DNA of 64,000 bases from Micromonospora sp. WMMD1155 (GCF_029581275.1 NZ_CP120742.1:6510501-6574500), one strand, 5' to 3'. Positions 1 to 9,261 are shown, counted from the first letter of the stretch. Notes: a model not told the origin generated them from the sequence alone. Made by a program: numbers and translations.

Positions 1-136
1 CGGCTGGCTCGCCGGGCTCGCCGGCACCGACCGGTGGGAACGGCACCTCGACGCGTTGGAGACCGAGGTCTACCGCACCCGCCGAGAGCGCCGCAGCCGC
101 GGCCCGGCGGGACACCGAAGGGAGCACACGGCATGA
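1..136 (+). CDS. ArsR-family transcriptional regulator, C-terminal end (partial)
   Basis: Only the last ~44 codons are in the window, read from base 2 to the TGA at 134-136. The tail contains WERHLDALETEVYRTRRERR-type sequence, as in the C-terminus of ArsR winged-helix repressors that are paired with SRPBCC (AHSA1) genes. The stop overlaps the ATG of the next gene (ATGA), so the two are translationally coupled. The family call rests on this tail plus the neighbour; the DNA-binding domain is outside the window. Confidence 0.6.
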   Translation, partial: GWLAGLAGTDRWERHLDALETEVYRTRRERRSRGPAGHRREHTA

Positions 137-639
137 CCCGCACACCCGCCGGACGCCTGTTCCGCACCGCCACCGGTCACGACCTCGTCCTCACCCGCAC
201 GTTCCGCGCCCCGGCGGCGGACGTCTGGGCCAGCCTGACCGAGTCGGAGCGCACCGCCCGCTGGTTCGGCCCCTGGGAGGGCGACGCGGGGCCCGGACGG
301 ACCATCCGGGTCCAGATGGCGTACGAGGAGCAGCAGCCCTGGTGCGACGTCCGGATCGACGCCTGCGAACCGCAGCGGCATCTCGCCGTGTCGATGATCG
401 ACAGCTACGGCACCTGGCTGCTGGAGCTGACGCTGACCGAGGTCGACGGCAACACCGAGCTGCGGTTCGTGCAGCACCTCGCGACCGTGGAGGGCATCGC
501 CGAGACGGGCGCCGGCTGGGAGTACTACCTGGACATGCTCGTCGCCTCCCACGACGGCTCACCCCGCCCCGACTTCGACGACTACCACCCGGCGATGCAG
601 CCGTACTACCAGGATCTGGTCGCCGCCGAGCGCCCCTAG
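133..639 (+). CDS. SRPBCC (AHSA1-like) domain protein
   Basis: A 168-residue protein with the START/Bet v1-like pattern: an N-terminal strand with TRTFRAPAADVWASLTES, then SERTARWFGPW, and a C-terminal helix with WEYYLDML. Such proteins form a hydrophobic ligand cavity; the ligand here is unknown. The ATG at 133 is chosen because it overlaps the upstream ArsR-type stop, the usual ArsR-SRPBCC operon arrangement. The regulator probably controls both genes (inference). The gene's stop overlaps that of the convergent mug gene by about 4 bases. Confidence 0.85.
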   Translation: MTRTPAGRLFRTATGHDLVLTRTFRAPAADVWASLTESERTARWFGPWEGDAGPGRTIRVQMAYEEQQPWCDVRIDACEPQRHLAVSMIDSYGTWLLELTLTEVDGNTELRFVQHLATVEGIAETGAGWEYYLDMLVASHDGSPRPDFDDYHPAMQPYYQDLVAAERP

Positions 640-1199
640 GTCTCCTGGCGCAGCTTGGCGAACTCGGCCGTCAAGGCCGGCAACGGGAAGTGCGCGTTCA
701 GGCCGCTCGGGTTCGGCAGCACCCACACCCGGGCGCGGCCCAGCCGCTGCGACTGCGGCCCCAGGCCGGCCCGGGGCCGGGCGAAGGCGATCCGGTACGC
801 GGTCACCCCGAGGACGGCCACCCAGCGCGGCCGGTACCGCTCGGCCTTCACCGCCAACCCGGTCACCCCGGCCACCAGCTCCGCCGACGTCAGCTCGTCG
901 GCGCGGGCGGTGGCCCGGTTGCTCAGGCTGGTGATGCCCAGGCCGTGGCGCAGCAACTCGTCGTGCTCCCACGGGTGCAGTTGCCGGTCCGTGAAGCCGG
1001 CACCGTGCAGGGCCGGCCAGAACCGGCTGCCCTTGCGGGCGAAGGGCAGCCCCACGGCGGCGGAGTAGAGGCCCGGGTTGAAGCCGCAGAACAGCACCCG
1101 CAGGCCGGGCCCGATCACGTCCGGCAGGCCCCGACCGGCGGCCGCCGCCACCTCCTGCGGTGTCGGCCGCCGAAACGGCCCCGCCTGCTGCGCCCCCAC
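636..1199 (-). CDS. mug: G/U mismatch-specific uracil-DNA glycosylase
   Basis: About 187 residues from a GTG at 1199. Family motifs are GFNPGLYSA, corresponding to the catalytic GINPG loop of Mug/TDG glycosylases, and the C-terminal NPSGLN loop used for mismatch recognition. The GSRFWPALHGAGF and WVLPNPSG stretches are also typical. The enzyme removes uracil or thymine mispaired with G in base-excision repair. Reading upstream of 1199 gives Arg-rich antisense sequence overlapping the methyltransferase gene, so the later start is preferred. The gene is convergent with the SRPBCC gene and divergent from the methyltransferase at 1274. Confidence 0.88.
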   Translation of the reverse strand: MGAQQAGPFRRPTPQEVAAAAGRGLPDVIGPGLRVLFCGFNPGLYSAAVGLPFARKGSRFWPALHGAGFTDRQLHPWEHDELLRHGLGITSLSNRATARADELTSAELVAGVTGLAVKAERYRPRWVAVLGVTAYRIAFARPRAGLGPQSQRLGRARVWVLPNPSGLNAHFPLPALTAEFAKLRQET

Positions 1200-1273
1200 G
1201 AGACCGATCCTGCCGTACGACCGGGCACCGAAACCGAGATGCGCCGCGGCTGACGACTTGGCACCCTCGGCGC

Positions 1274-2017
1274 ATGCAGGCAACCGACCACCTCGCCGAC
1301 AGCCGCTACGCACGGATGCGCTGGAACACACCCCTGTCCGAGGAGCACGCCGCGCTGCTGCTGCGGCGACTCGACGTACGCCCCGGCGCGCGGGTGCTCG
1401 ACCTGGGCTGTGGCTGGGGTGAGCTGCTGCTGCGGGCGGTCGCCGCCGGTGGCGTGTCCGGCGCGCTCGCCACCCGGGGCGTCGGCGTCGACACCGATGA
1501 CTCCGCGCTCGCCCGCGGGCGCAGGTCGGCGGCCGACCGTTCCCTCGACCGGCACGTCGCCTTCGTGAAGGGCGAGGCGGCCGCCTGGCAGGAGCCCGCC
1601 GACCGGGTCCTGTGCATCGGGTCGGCACATGCCTTCGGTGGCACCGGCACCGCGCTGGACGCACTCGCCACCGTGGTCGAACCGGGAGGCCGGCTACTGT
1701 TCGGCGACGCCTACTGGGAACGGCCCCCGACCCCTGACACAGAGCAGATCTTCGGACCCGAGGTCACGGACCTGCCCGACCTCGTCGAGGCCGCCCGGGA
1801 ACGCGGCTGGCGGGTGCTGCACCTGAGCACCGCCGACCAGCGTGAGTGGGACGACTTCGAGTCCACCTGGCTGGCCGGGCGGCAGGAGTGGCTGCTGAGG
1901 TACCCGGAGGATCCCCGGGCGGCCGACGTCCGCGCGGAACTCGACGACCGGTTGCGCCAGTACGTCGGTGGTTACCGGGGGGTGCTCGGCCTCGCCTACC
2001 TCGTCCTCGGCCGCTGA
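1274..2017 (+). CDS. Class I SAM-dependent methyltransferase
   Basis: A 247-residue protein starting MQATDHLADSRYARMRWNTP. Motif I, VLDLGCGWGELLLRA, is the SAM-binding glycine-rich loop. GVGVDTDDSAL is the acidic residue after strand 2, and VEPGGRLLFGDAYWERPP matches the post-IV region. The layout resembles small-molecule methyltransferases of the YodH/UbiE-like type, but the substrate cannot be read from sequence. The ATG at 1274 leaves a short gap to the divergent mug gene. The CPBP protease follows by 34 bases and may be co-transcribed. Confidence 0.8.
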   Translation: MQATDHLADSRYARMRWNTPLSEEHAALLLRRLDVRPGARVLDLGCGWGELLLRAVAAGGVSGALATRGVGVDTDDSALARGRRSAADRSLDRHVAFVKGEAAAWQEPADRVLCIGSAHAFGGTGTALDALATVVEPGGRLLFGDAYWERPPTPDTEQIFGPEVTDLPDLVEAARERGWRVLHLSTADQREWDDFESTWLAGRQEWLLRYPEDPRAADVRAELDDRLRQYVGGYRGVLGLAYLVLGR

Positions 2018-2051
2018 CGGCCCACCGTTGACGCCGCCGGCTACGCTGCGC

Positions 2052-2864
2052 GTGGTGAGCGCCGGACCTCGTCTCGCCCTGCCCTGGCGGATCCTCGTCG
2101 TGTCCGCCGGCGCCGTGGCGGTGTGGCTGTTCCTGAAGGCCCTGCTCGACCGCGACTACGACCGACCCACCCACGCCGTCGGGGCGATCCTCACCACGGC
2201 GCTCGTCGTACCCCTGGTGGTTGTCGCCCGTCGCCTCCTGGACCGACGTCCGTGGGCCGGCATCGGATTGCCGTCGCTCCGCGAGGGCTGGCGGCGTCTG
2301 CTGCTCGGCATGGCCTGCTGGCTGGTCCCCGCCGGGGTGGGGCTCGTGCTCTGCCTGGGCTTCGGTTGGGTCGAGATCAGCGCGCGGACGTCCGTCGGGG
2401 ACGTGTCGCGCGTGGCGGTGTTGCTGGTGGTGCTCGTCTTCCTCAAGGAGGCGCTGCCGGAGGAGCTGATCTTCCGGGGCTACCTGCAGCGCAACCTCGC
2501 CACCCGGTTGCCGGCCTGGCAGGCCGCCGTGGGGCAGGCCGTGCTGTTCACACTGTTCGGGTTTCTCGTCGGGGCCGCCCGGTCCGTCGACCGGCTCGCA
2601 CTCTTCTTCGTCTTCGCGCTCCTGCTGGGCGCCTTCCGGGCCGCGACCGGCGACATCTGGGCGGGCATCGGCTTCCACGTCGCCTTCCAGACTGTCGCGC
2701 AGCTGTTCGGCGACGTGGGGGCGGTCTTCGACGTGGTCGGGTCCGACGTCCTGGGAGTCGTGGCGATGGGGGCCATCCCGTTCTCGGTCAGCTGGATCGT
2801 CGTGCGACACCTCTACCGGCACCACCTGGACTGGCGGGCCGTCGCACCGGAGCCGGCACGGTGA
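2052..2864 (+). CDS. CPBP-family intramembrane metalloprotease (Abi/CAAX protease type)
   Basis: About 270 residues with roughly seven hydrophobic segments. The CPBP glutamate motif appears as EELIFRGYLQ, and a conserved histidine in a later membrane segment appears as GIGFHVAFQ; together they form the usual metal site. The family includes CAAX prenyl endopeptidases and bacteriocin self-immunity proteins. Start is one of two adjacent GTG codons (2052 or 2055). Nothing nearby identifies a substrate. The protein sits in the cytoplasmic membrane. Confidence 0.85.
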   Translation: MVSAGPRLALPWRILVVSAGAVAVWLFLKALLDRDYDRPTHAVGAILTTALVVPLVVVARRLLDRRPWAGIGLPSLREGWRRLLLGMACWLVPAGVGLVLCLGFGWVEISARTSVGDVSRVAVLLVVLVFLKEALPEELIFRGYLQRNLATRLPAWQAAVGQAVLFTLFGFLVGAARSVDRLALFFVFALLLGAFRAATGDIWAGIGFHVAFQTVAQLFGDVGAVFDVVGSDVLGVVAMGAIPFSVSWIVVRHLYRHHLDWRAVAPEPAR

Positions 2865-2892
2865 CCGGCTGAACCTCCGCGTTCGGCCCACC

Positions 2893-3301
2893 GACCGAGC
2901 CGGCCTGAGCGTCACCGCCGTGCAGAACCCGCTGACAACCCTGGCCGACGACGTCGCCGCCACCAACCGCGCCCTCGACCGCCAGGACGGGCCGACGGTG
3001 CTGGTGGGCCACTCCTGGGCCGGCACGGTCATCAGCGAGGCCGGCAACCACCCGAACGTCACCGCCCTGGTGTACGTCGCCGCCCGCGCCCCGGACGCCG
3101 GCGAGGACTACGCCGCCCTCGCGGCGAAGTATCCGACGCCCCCGGCGAACGCCGGTCTCGTCCACCACGACGGGTACGCACAGCTCGGCGAGGCGGCGTT
3201 CCTCCCACCTCGCCATGGTCACCCACCCGGAGACGATCGCCGACCTCATCATCATGGCCACCAGAGGCGCGGACAGTTCCGCACCGTCCGGCCAGGGATG
3301 A
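2893..3301 (+). pseudogene. Decayed alpha/beta hydrolase
   Basis: A remnant of an alpha/beta hydrolase. The first part (frame of base 2920) reads DDVAATNRALDRQDGP, then the nucleophile elbow LVGHSWAGTV and ALVYVAARAPDAGEDY, as in hydrolases of the non-haem chloroperoxidase-like group. Near 3205 the reading jumps to another frame, which gives SHLAMVTHPETIADLI, the usual C-terminal region with the catalytic His, up to a TGA at 3299-3301. The N-terminal ~30 residues, with the oxyanion strand, and about 80-100 central residues are missing. The gene therefore carries a 5' truncation, an internal deletion and a frameshift, and cannot encode a working enzyme. Confidence 0.75.
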
Positions 3302-4055
3302 CCGGGCCGGGAGGGCATACCACCGACCGCCGCTATGGAGCTGATGTCGTAAACGATTCGGCCGCCAGCGGGGCCAGCCCTCTTCAGGACCAACCGAGGT
3401 ACGGCCGGCGCCCCGCCGAGAGACCACTGCCTGGCGTCACCGACACGTGGCCGTGATGCCACAAACGATTCAGCTCCAAAGACTCCCACCGATACACCTG
3501 CGGGCCGCCGGGACACTCGTCGGCGACGGAATCGAACACGGCCACGCACCCGGGCCACTTCCGACGTCACCGACTCGTCCTGCCGAACGGCCGGCCGTTG
3601 CCGCGCGCCGGACCGTCGTGATCGGGGCGCGGCGTCGCAATACCCACCTCGGGCGGTCGACGCCGACGGGCGTGGGCTTGACGGGGCGCAGACATCGGAG
3701 GTTTACTGCGTCAGCGATAGAAGTCGATGGGCTCTGACCGTCCACTATGGTCGGCGGGCTCTTCGGCGGTGCGATCGCGATCGGTCGACGCCGGTGCGCC
3801 AGCCGTCTCCTGGCACTGTCGGTAGCGACGCGATGCTCCCCCCTCGGCGGGCGGGGAGCACCGGCACGGCAACCCGCACGGCGCAGCGTCGCGCACACCC
3901 CCTGCGGGACGATTCCACCGGCACGGCACCACCCCGCAGCATCTCAGCCGAGCATCGGCGGCCCGGCTCCGTACCACCGCCATCGCGACCTCGGCGAGCT
4001 CGCACGCCCACGTGACGTGCGCGCCAGGGTCGACGCTCAGCAGAGGAGCACCCCC
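3302..4055. other. ~750-base gap with no recognisable gene
   Basis: No frame here gives a protein with recognisable motifs; the open frames on both strands are Arg/Pro-rich noise. A short direct repeat, AAACGATTC, occurs near 3345 and 3468. The right end presumably carries the promoter of the ThuA gene at 4056, which has a good ribosome site (AGAGGAG) a few bases before its ATG. The gap follows a decayed gene and may be more degraded coding DNA. Confidence 0.5.
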
Positions 4056-5255
4056 ATGCGTTCCCGTTCCCGCCTGTTGGCACTCGTCACCGGCTTGGCC
4101 GTGATGCTGGCCAGCTTGGCAACCCTCACCACACCGGCCTCGGCGGCACCACTGACCAAGGTCCTGGTGTTCAGCAAGACCGCGGGCTTCCGCCACTCGT
4201 CCATCCCGAACGGCATCGCCGCGATCCAGCAGCTCGGCTCGGCCAACGGCTTCACCGTGACCGCCACCGAGGACGCCAACCAGTTCACCACCTCGAACCT
4301 GGCCCAGTACCAGGCGGTGGTCTTCCTGTCGACGACCGGTGACGTCCTCAACTCCAGCCAGCAGACGGCCTTCGAGTCGTACATCGCCGCCGGCGGCGGA
4401 TACGTCGGTGTGCACGCCGCCGCCGACACCGAGTACAACTGGCCGTGGTACGGCCAACTGGTCGGCGCGTACTTCGACTCGCACCCGGCGATCCAGAACG
4501 CGACCGTGCGGATCGAGGACAACACCAATCCGTCGACCGCCCACCTCCCGGCGACGTGGGTGCGCTCCGACGAGTGGTACAACTACCGCACCAACCCCCG
4601 GTCGAGCGCGCGGGTCCTGGCCAACCTGGACGAGTCGTCGTACAGCGGCGGCAACATGAGCGGTGACCACCCGATCACCTGGTGCAAGGCGTACGGCGGC
4701 GGTCGGGCCTGGTACACGGGTCTGGGCCACACCGAGGCGTCGTACACCGACCCGAACTTCACCCGGATGCTGCTCGGCGGCCTCCAGGTCGCCGCGGGTT
4801 CGGTGACCGCCGACTGCTCGCCGCGCACGACCACCCCGCCGCCCACCACCCCGCCGCCCACCACCAGCGGCTCCACCCTGAAGGCCCGGGCCAACAACCA
4901 GTTCGTCAGCGCGCCGAACTCCACCACCGCGCTGATCGCCAACAAGACCTCCGCGGGCACCAGCGAGCGGTTCGACGTGGTCAACCTCGCCAACGGCAAC
5001 GTGGCGCTGCGCGCCAAGAGCAACGGGCAGTACGTCGCGGCCGAGAACGCCGGTGCCGCCGCGCTGATCGCCAACCGCGCCTCCGCCGGCGCCTGGGAGA
5101 CGTTCCAGCTCGTGCGCAACTCCGACGGCACGGTGAGCCTGCGGGCCACGGTGAACAGCCGGTACGTCGCCGCCGAGAACGGGGGCTCCTCCCCGCTGAT
5201 CGCCAACCGGACCTCCATCGGTCAGTGGGAGAAATTCGACCTCGTCACGAACTGA
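4056..5255 (+). CDS. Secreted ThuA-domain protein with C-terminal fascin-like beta-trefoil
   Basis: A 399-residue protein with a Sec signal peptide (MRSRSRLLAL, hydrophobic core, cleavage near ASAAP, residue ~32). Residues ~33-245 are a ThuA-type domain: VLVFSKTAGFRHSSIP, GGGYVGVHAAADTEYNWPWY and GRAWYTGLGHTEASY. ThuA proteins adopt a class-I glutamine-amidotransferase-like fold and are linked to trehalose/disaccharide use. A Pro/Thr linker (TTTPPPTTPPPTT) leads to a ~120-residue module of three repeats built on ALIANKTSAG...E.FDLV, typical of actin-crosslinking/fascin-like beta-trefoils that often bind carbohydrate. The next gene carries the same module. The start is supported by a strong ribosome site. 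Confidence 0.88.
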   Translation: MRSRSRLLALVTGLAVMLASLATLTTPASAAPLTKVLVFSKTAGFRHSSIPNGIAAIQQLGSANGFTVTATEDANQFTTSNLAQYQAVVFLSTTGDVLNSSQQTAFESYIAAGGGYVGVHAAADTEYNWPWYGQLVGAYFDSHPAIQNATVRIEDNTNPSTAHLPATWVRSDEWYNYRTNPRSSARVLANLDESSYSGGNMSGDHPITWCKAYGGGRAWYTGLGHTEASYTDPNFTRMLLGGLQVAAGSVTADCSPRTTTPPPTTPPPTTSGSTLKARANNQFVSAPNSTTALIANKTSAGTSERFDVVNLANGNVALRAKSNGQYVAAENAGAAALIANRASAGAWETFQLVRNSDGTVSLRATVNSRYVAAENGGSSPLIANRTSIGQWEKFDLVTN

Positions 5256-5289
5256 CCCGCGTCCCCGCCCGGTCTTCACCACCACCACC

Positions 5290-5321
5290 TGGTGCGGGCG
5301 TGCCCCCGCGCGCCCGCACCA
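5290..5321 (+). terminator. GC-rich hairpin between the two secreted-protein genes
   Basis: A 14-base stem (5290-5303 with 5308-5321, one G-U type mismatch) closes a CCCC loop. It lies 35 bases after the ThuA stop and 24 bases before the next ATG. There is no U-run, so it may act as an attenuator or mRNA-end stabiliser rather than a strict terminator. Confidence 0.5.
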
Positions 5322-5344
5322 CCGGTCGTCGAGAAAGGACGATC

Positions 5345-8179
5345 ATGCTCTCGTACCCCCGGCGCTGGTCCCGGGCCATGGTCGCGGCGGTCACCACCGT
5401 CGCGAGCGTGGCCCTGGCCCTGGCCGCAGCTCCCACCGCCGCCCAGGCCGTGGTGATTCCCGCCAGCGACTATCAACAGGTCAGGCTCGCCAACGGCTCG
5501 GCCGAGCTGGGTGAGGCGATGTCCCTGGCCGTGCTGCCCAACCGCTCGGTCCTGCACACCGCCCGCAACGGCGTCCTGCGGGTCACCGACGTGGCCGGCA
5601 ACACCAAGACCTCCGGCACCCTGTCGGTCTACACACACGACGAGGAGGGGTTGCAGGGCGTCGCCGTCGACCCCGGCTTCGCCACCAACCGGTGGATCTA
5701 CCTGTACTACTCGCCCGCGTTGAGCACCCCGTCCGGGGACGCCCCGACCACCGGCTCGCAGTCGGACTGGGATCGGTGGAAGGGTCACCTACGGCTGTCC
5801 CGGTTCACCCTCAACTCCGACGACACGCTCAACCTGAGCAGCGAGAAGATCGTGCTCCAGGTCGCCAACGACCGTGGCCAGTGCTGCCACGTCGGCGGTG
5901 ACATCGACTTCGACGCCGCCGGCAACCTGTACCTGACCACCGGCGACGACACCAACCCGTTCGAGTCCTCCGGCTACGCGCCGATCGACGAGCGCACCAA
6001 CCGCAACCCGCAGTTCGACGCCCAGCGCACCTCGGCCAACACCAACGACCTGCGGGGCAAGCTGCTGCGGATCAAGCCGCAGGCCGACGGCACGTACACC
6101 ATTCCGGCGGGCAACCTGTTCGCCCCCGGAACGGCCAACACCCGGCCGGAGATCTACGCGATGGGTCTGCGCAACCCGTTCCGGATGAGCGTCGACAAGC
6201 CGACCGGTGTGGTCTACATCGGCGACTACGGCCCGGACGCCGGAAGCACCAACTCCAGCCGTGGCCCGTCCGGCCAGGTCGAGTTCAACCGCATCACGGC
6301 GCCGGGCAACTTCGGCTGGCCGTACTGCACCGGCACGAACACGAGCACCGAAACATACAACGAATACACCTTTCCGTCCGGGCCGTCGCAGTCGAAGTAC
6401 AACTGCTCCGGCGGTCCGACGAACAACTCGTTCCGCAACACCGGGCTGACCACGCTGCCCGCGGCCAAGCCGGCCTGGATCAAGTACGCCGGTGACTCCG
6501 GGTCACCGTCGGAGTTCGGCAGCGGTTCCGAGTCGCCGATGGCCGGGCCGGTGTACCGGTACGATGCCGCGCTCAACTCGAGCATCAAGTTCCCGTCGTC
6601 ACTGAACGGCCTCTTCTTCGCCGGCGAGTACGGCCGGCGTTGGATCAAGCCGATCGCGATCAACGCCGACGGCTCGCGCGGGGAGATCTCCAACTTCCCG
6701 TGGTCCGGCACCCAGGTCATGGACATGGCGTTCGGCCCGGACGGCGCGTTGTACGTGCTGGACTACGGCACCGGCTCGAACAACCAGGCGTTGTTCCGGA
6801 TCGAGTACATCGGCGGCGGCAACCGCAACCCGATCGCTGTCGCCTCGGCGAACCCGACCTCGGGGGCCAACCCGCTGACCGTCAACTTCTCGTCGGCGGG
6901 CAGCTCGGACCCGGAGGGTGGCGCGCTGAGCTACCTGTGGACGTTCGGCGACGGCACGACGTCCACGGCGGCGAACCCGACCAAGACGTACACCACGAAC
7001 GGCACCTACTCCCCCACGTTGCGGGTCACCGACCCGGCCGGGCTGACCGGCACGGCGAGCCTGGTGATCACCGTAGGGAACACCGCCCCGACGGTGACGC
7101 TCACCACGCCCGCTGACGGGCAGCTGTTCAGCTTCGGTGACACCGTGTCGTACCAGATCAACGTGAGCGACCCGCAGGACGGCACGATCGACTGTTCCAG
7201 GGTGAGCCTGACCTACGCGCTCGGTCACGACAGTCACGCACACCAGATCACCTCGAAGACCGGGTGCAGCGGCACGATCACCGTGCCGACCGACGGCGAG
7301 CACGACTCGGCGGCGAACATCTACGGGGTCTTCGACGCCGCGTACACCGACAACGGTGGACTGACCACGCACACCATCAGGACGCTGCAACCGAAGCATC
7401 GCCAGGGTGAGCACTTCGGCGCCACCTCCGGCGTGCAGGCCACCGACCACACCAACGCCGAGGGTGGCCGCACCGCCGGCTTCATCGAGAACAACGACTG
7501 GATCTCCTACACGCCGTACAACCTGGCCAACGCCAACCGCATCACCGTGCGGGCCTCGTCGGCCGGCGCCGGCGGCACCATCGAGGTCCGGGCCGGGTCG
7601 GCGACCGGCACCCTGCTGGGCACCGTCACGGTGCCGGTGACCGGCGACTGGGAGACGTTCGTCGAGGCGTCCGGCACGATCAGCAACCCGCCGAGCGCGT
7701 CGACCACGCTGTACCTGGTGTTCAAGGGTGGCTCCGGCTACCTGTTCGACGTCGACGCGTTCACCTTCGCCACCGGCACCGCCAACACCACACCGGTGAG
7801 CACGCTACGGGCGCAGGTCAACAACCAGTACGTGTCGGCGGTCGGCTCCACCGCGCTGATCGCCAACAAGGCCAGTGTCGGCACGACCGAGCAGTTCGAC
7901 CGGGTGGACGCCGGCAACGGCACCATCGCGCTGCGGTCGCGCGCCAACGGGCTCTACGTCTCGGCCACGAACTCGGGCGCCGGAGCGTTGGTCGCCAACG
8001 CCGCGGCGATCGGATCGTGGGAGAGGTTCCAGCTCATCACCAACTCGGATGGGACGGTGAGCCTGCGGGCCACTGTCAACAACCAGATCGTGTGCGCCGA
8101 GAACGCCGGGGCCGGATCCCTGATCGCCAACCGGACGTCGGTCGGGGCCTGGGAGAAGTTCATCCTGACCACCGGCTGA
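5345..8179 (+). CDS. Secreted PQQ-type glucose/sorbosone dehydrogenase-like protein with PKD, CBM6-like and beta-trefoil domains
   Basis: A 944-residue secreted protein with a signal peptide ending near AAQAVV (residue ~37). Residues ~40-495 are a GSDH-like six-bladed propeller (HTARNGVLRVTD, EEGLQGVAVDPGF, YAMGLRNPFRMSVD, GPDGALYVLDYG). A PKD domain follows (PEGGALSYLWTFGDG), then a cadherin-like linker with TAPTVTLTTPADG. A CBM6-like domain comes next (RTAGFIENNDWISY ... LFDVDAFTF). Last is a three-repeat fascin-like trefoil with ALIANK, LVANAA and LIANRT repeats. The enzyme probably oxidises a sugar outside the cell while the extra domains hold polysaccharide. The trefoil module closely resembles that of the preceding ThuA protein, suggesting a shared target. 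Confidence 0.88.
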   Translation: MLSYPRRWSRAMVAAVTTVASVALALAAAPTAAQAVVIPASDYQQVRLANGSAELGEAMSLAVLPNRSVLHTARNGVLRVTDVAGNTKTSGTLSVYTHDEEGLQGVAVDPGFATNRWIYLYYSPALSTPSGDAPTTGSQSDWDRWKGHLRLSRFTLNSDDTLNLSSEKIVLQVANDRGQCCHVGGDIDFDAAGNLYLTTGDDTNPFESSGYAPIDERTNRNPQFDAQRTSANTNDLRGKLLRIKPQADGTYTIPAGNLFAPGTANTRPEIYAMGLRNPFRMSVDKPTGVVYIGDYGPDAGSTNSSRGPSGQVEFNRITAPGNFGWPYCTGTNTSTETYNEYTFPSGPSQSKYNCSGGPTNNSFRNTGLTTLPAAKPAWIKYAGDSGSPSEFGSGSESPMAGPVYRYDAALNSSIKFPSSLNGLFFAGEYGRRWIKPIAINADGSRGEISNFPWSGTQVMDMAFGPDGALYVLDYGTGSNNQALFRIEYIGGGNRNPIAVASANPTSGANPLTVNFSSAGSSDPEGGALSYLWTFGDGTTSTAANPTKTYTTNGTYSPTLRVTDPAGLTGTASLVITVGNTAPTVTLTTPADGQLFSFGDTVSYQINVSDPQDGTIDCSRVSLTYALGHDSHAHQITSKTGCSGTITVPTDGEHDSAANIYGVFDAAYTDNGGLTTHTIRTLQPKHRQGEHFGATSGVQATDHTNAEGGRTAGFIENNDWISYTPYNLANANRITVRASSAGAGGTIEVRAGSATGTLLGTVTVPVTGDWETFVEASGTISNPPSASTTLYLVFKGGSGYLFDVDAFTFATGTANTTPVSTLRAQVNNQYVSAVGSTALIANKASVGTTEQFDRVDAGNGTIALRSRANGLYVSATNSGAGALVANAAAIGSWERFQLITNSDGTVSLRATVNNQIVCAENAGAGSLIANRTSVGAWEKFILTTG

Positions 8180-8196
8180 CCGGGCGCGTGTGCACG

Positions 8197-8229
8197 GGGC
8201 CCGGCCTGGTGATTAACCAGGCCGGGCCC
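8197..8229. terminator. Bidirectional Rho-independent-type terminator
   Basis: A perfect 14-bp stem (8197-8210 with 8216-8229) with a GATTA loop lies 17 bases past the dehydrogenase stop and 23 bases from the end of the convergent acyltransferase-domain gene. It is well placed to stop transcription from both sides. Confidence 0.8.
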
Positions 8230-8252
8230 TTACCGCGGGAAGACGTGCTTGG

Positions 8253-9197
8253 CTAGATCGGGAAGCGGCCGTGCCGCCAGTGCCAGTGTCGACCGGCCCT
8301 GAGGTGGTCGACGATCGCGCGCTGCAGCGCGGTGCGGCGGGGCAACTGCTCCAGCGGGGTGCTCAGCGTGCGGAACACGAAACGCAGCACCTCGACGTCG
8401 GCGTCCGGACCGTCCTTCTCCTCGTAGGGAACCAGCTCGAACATTTGCTGGAACCGGACGATGTTCGATTCTTCGGGCAGGTATTCCCGCAACTGCGGGT
8501 CGAGCAGCCACGAGCCGCAGGAGAACGCGGTGTAGGGCTCGTCGGGGAAGTGGCGCGCGAAGAACCCGCGCGCCTCGTCCAGCGACGCCGCGACCGCCTC
8601 CGGTGTCAACGGCCCCGTGTCGGGGACGTGCAGGCCGATGGCCGTGTCGCCGCGGTGGTGTTGCAGACGGCCCAGCTCGTAGATGCTGCCGCGCACGTGC
8701 AGCGTCAGCCAGCTCTGCATGACCGGCCAGCCCTCACCGCGCATCCGCCGGTCGATCGTCAGGTTGCGGCCGAGGTCCGCGAGGCTCCGCCACGACACGT
8801 CGTCCGGGACGTCATGGTCGCGGTGGTAGCTCCGGGCGACGTCGACCAGGGCGAGGTACGCGTACACGTAGAGGTGCCGCCAGGCGGGACCCCGGTCGCG
8901 GGGCAGCTCCGGACCGGGCACCAACCAACCGTGCCCGCCGAGGTCGGCGTGGACCAGGGCGATCGACCGGTCGAGCAGCCAGCGCAGCTCGGGCGTCCAC
9001 AGCGGCGAGGCGGGATCGGGCCAACCTGCCATGATCTCGGCGGCGTCGTCCGCCTGCACCCCGAGCCGATCGAGCAGCGCGGGCGCGTCGGCCTTGGCCG
9101 GCAGCGGAACCGACTGCCGATCGCCGGCGAGCTGCTCGACGCGTTCGACCTGCTCGACGGGCACTGCGAGCCGAGCGGCGATGTCGTGCGGATCCAC
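8253..9197 (-). CDS. Acyltransferase-domain protein (GNATC-like)
   Basis: A 314-residue protein from a GTG at 9197. It resembles actinobacterial proteins annotated as 'acyltransferase domain-containing', built from an N-terminal helical part (MDPHDIAARLAVP) and a C-terminal GNAT-like part. Recognisable stretches are GLHVPDTGPLTPEAVAASL and PYTAFSCGSWLLDPQLREYL. In related proteins this pair of regions is fused to, or next to, GNAT N-acyltransferases. No acetyl-CoA P-loop (RxxGxG/A) is visible, so catalytic activity is uncertain. The gene lies alone on the minus strand. Confidence 0.65.
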   Translation of the reverse strand: MDPHDIAARLAVPVEQVERVEQLAGDRQSVPLPAKADAPALLDRLGVQADDAAEIMAGWPDPASPLWTPELRWLLDRSIALVHADLGGHGWLVPGPELPRDRGPAWRHLYVYAYLALVDVARSYHRDHDVPDDVSWRSLADLGRNLTIDRRMRGEGWPVMQSWLTLHVRGSIYELGRLQHHRGDTAIGLHVPDTGPLTPEAVAASLDEARGFFARHFPDEPYTAFSCGSWLLDPQLREYLPEESNIVRFQQMFELVPYEEKDGPDADVEVLRFVFRTLSTPLEQLPRRTALQRAIVDHLRAGRHWHWRHGRFPI

Positions 9198-9261
9198 GTC
9201 GACGACCCTACCGGCGTTCGCGTCTCCGGTGGGTGCCCGCAGGTCGGCCGGACCCGCGACG

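Noticed and set aside
3447..3898. Small open frames in the 3.3-4.05 kb gap
   Set aside because: No ribosome site, no motif and Arg/Pro-rich translations on both strands.
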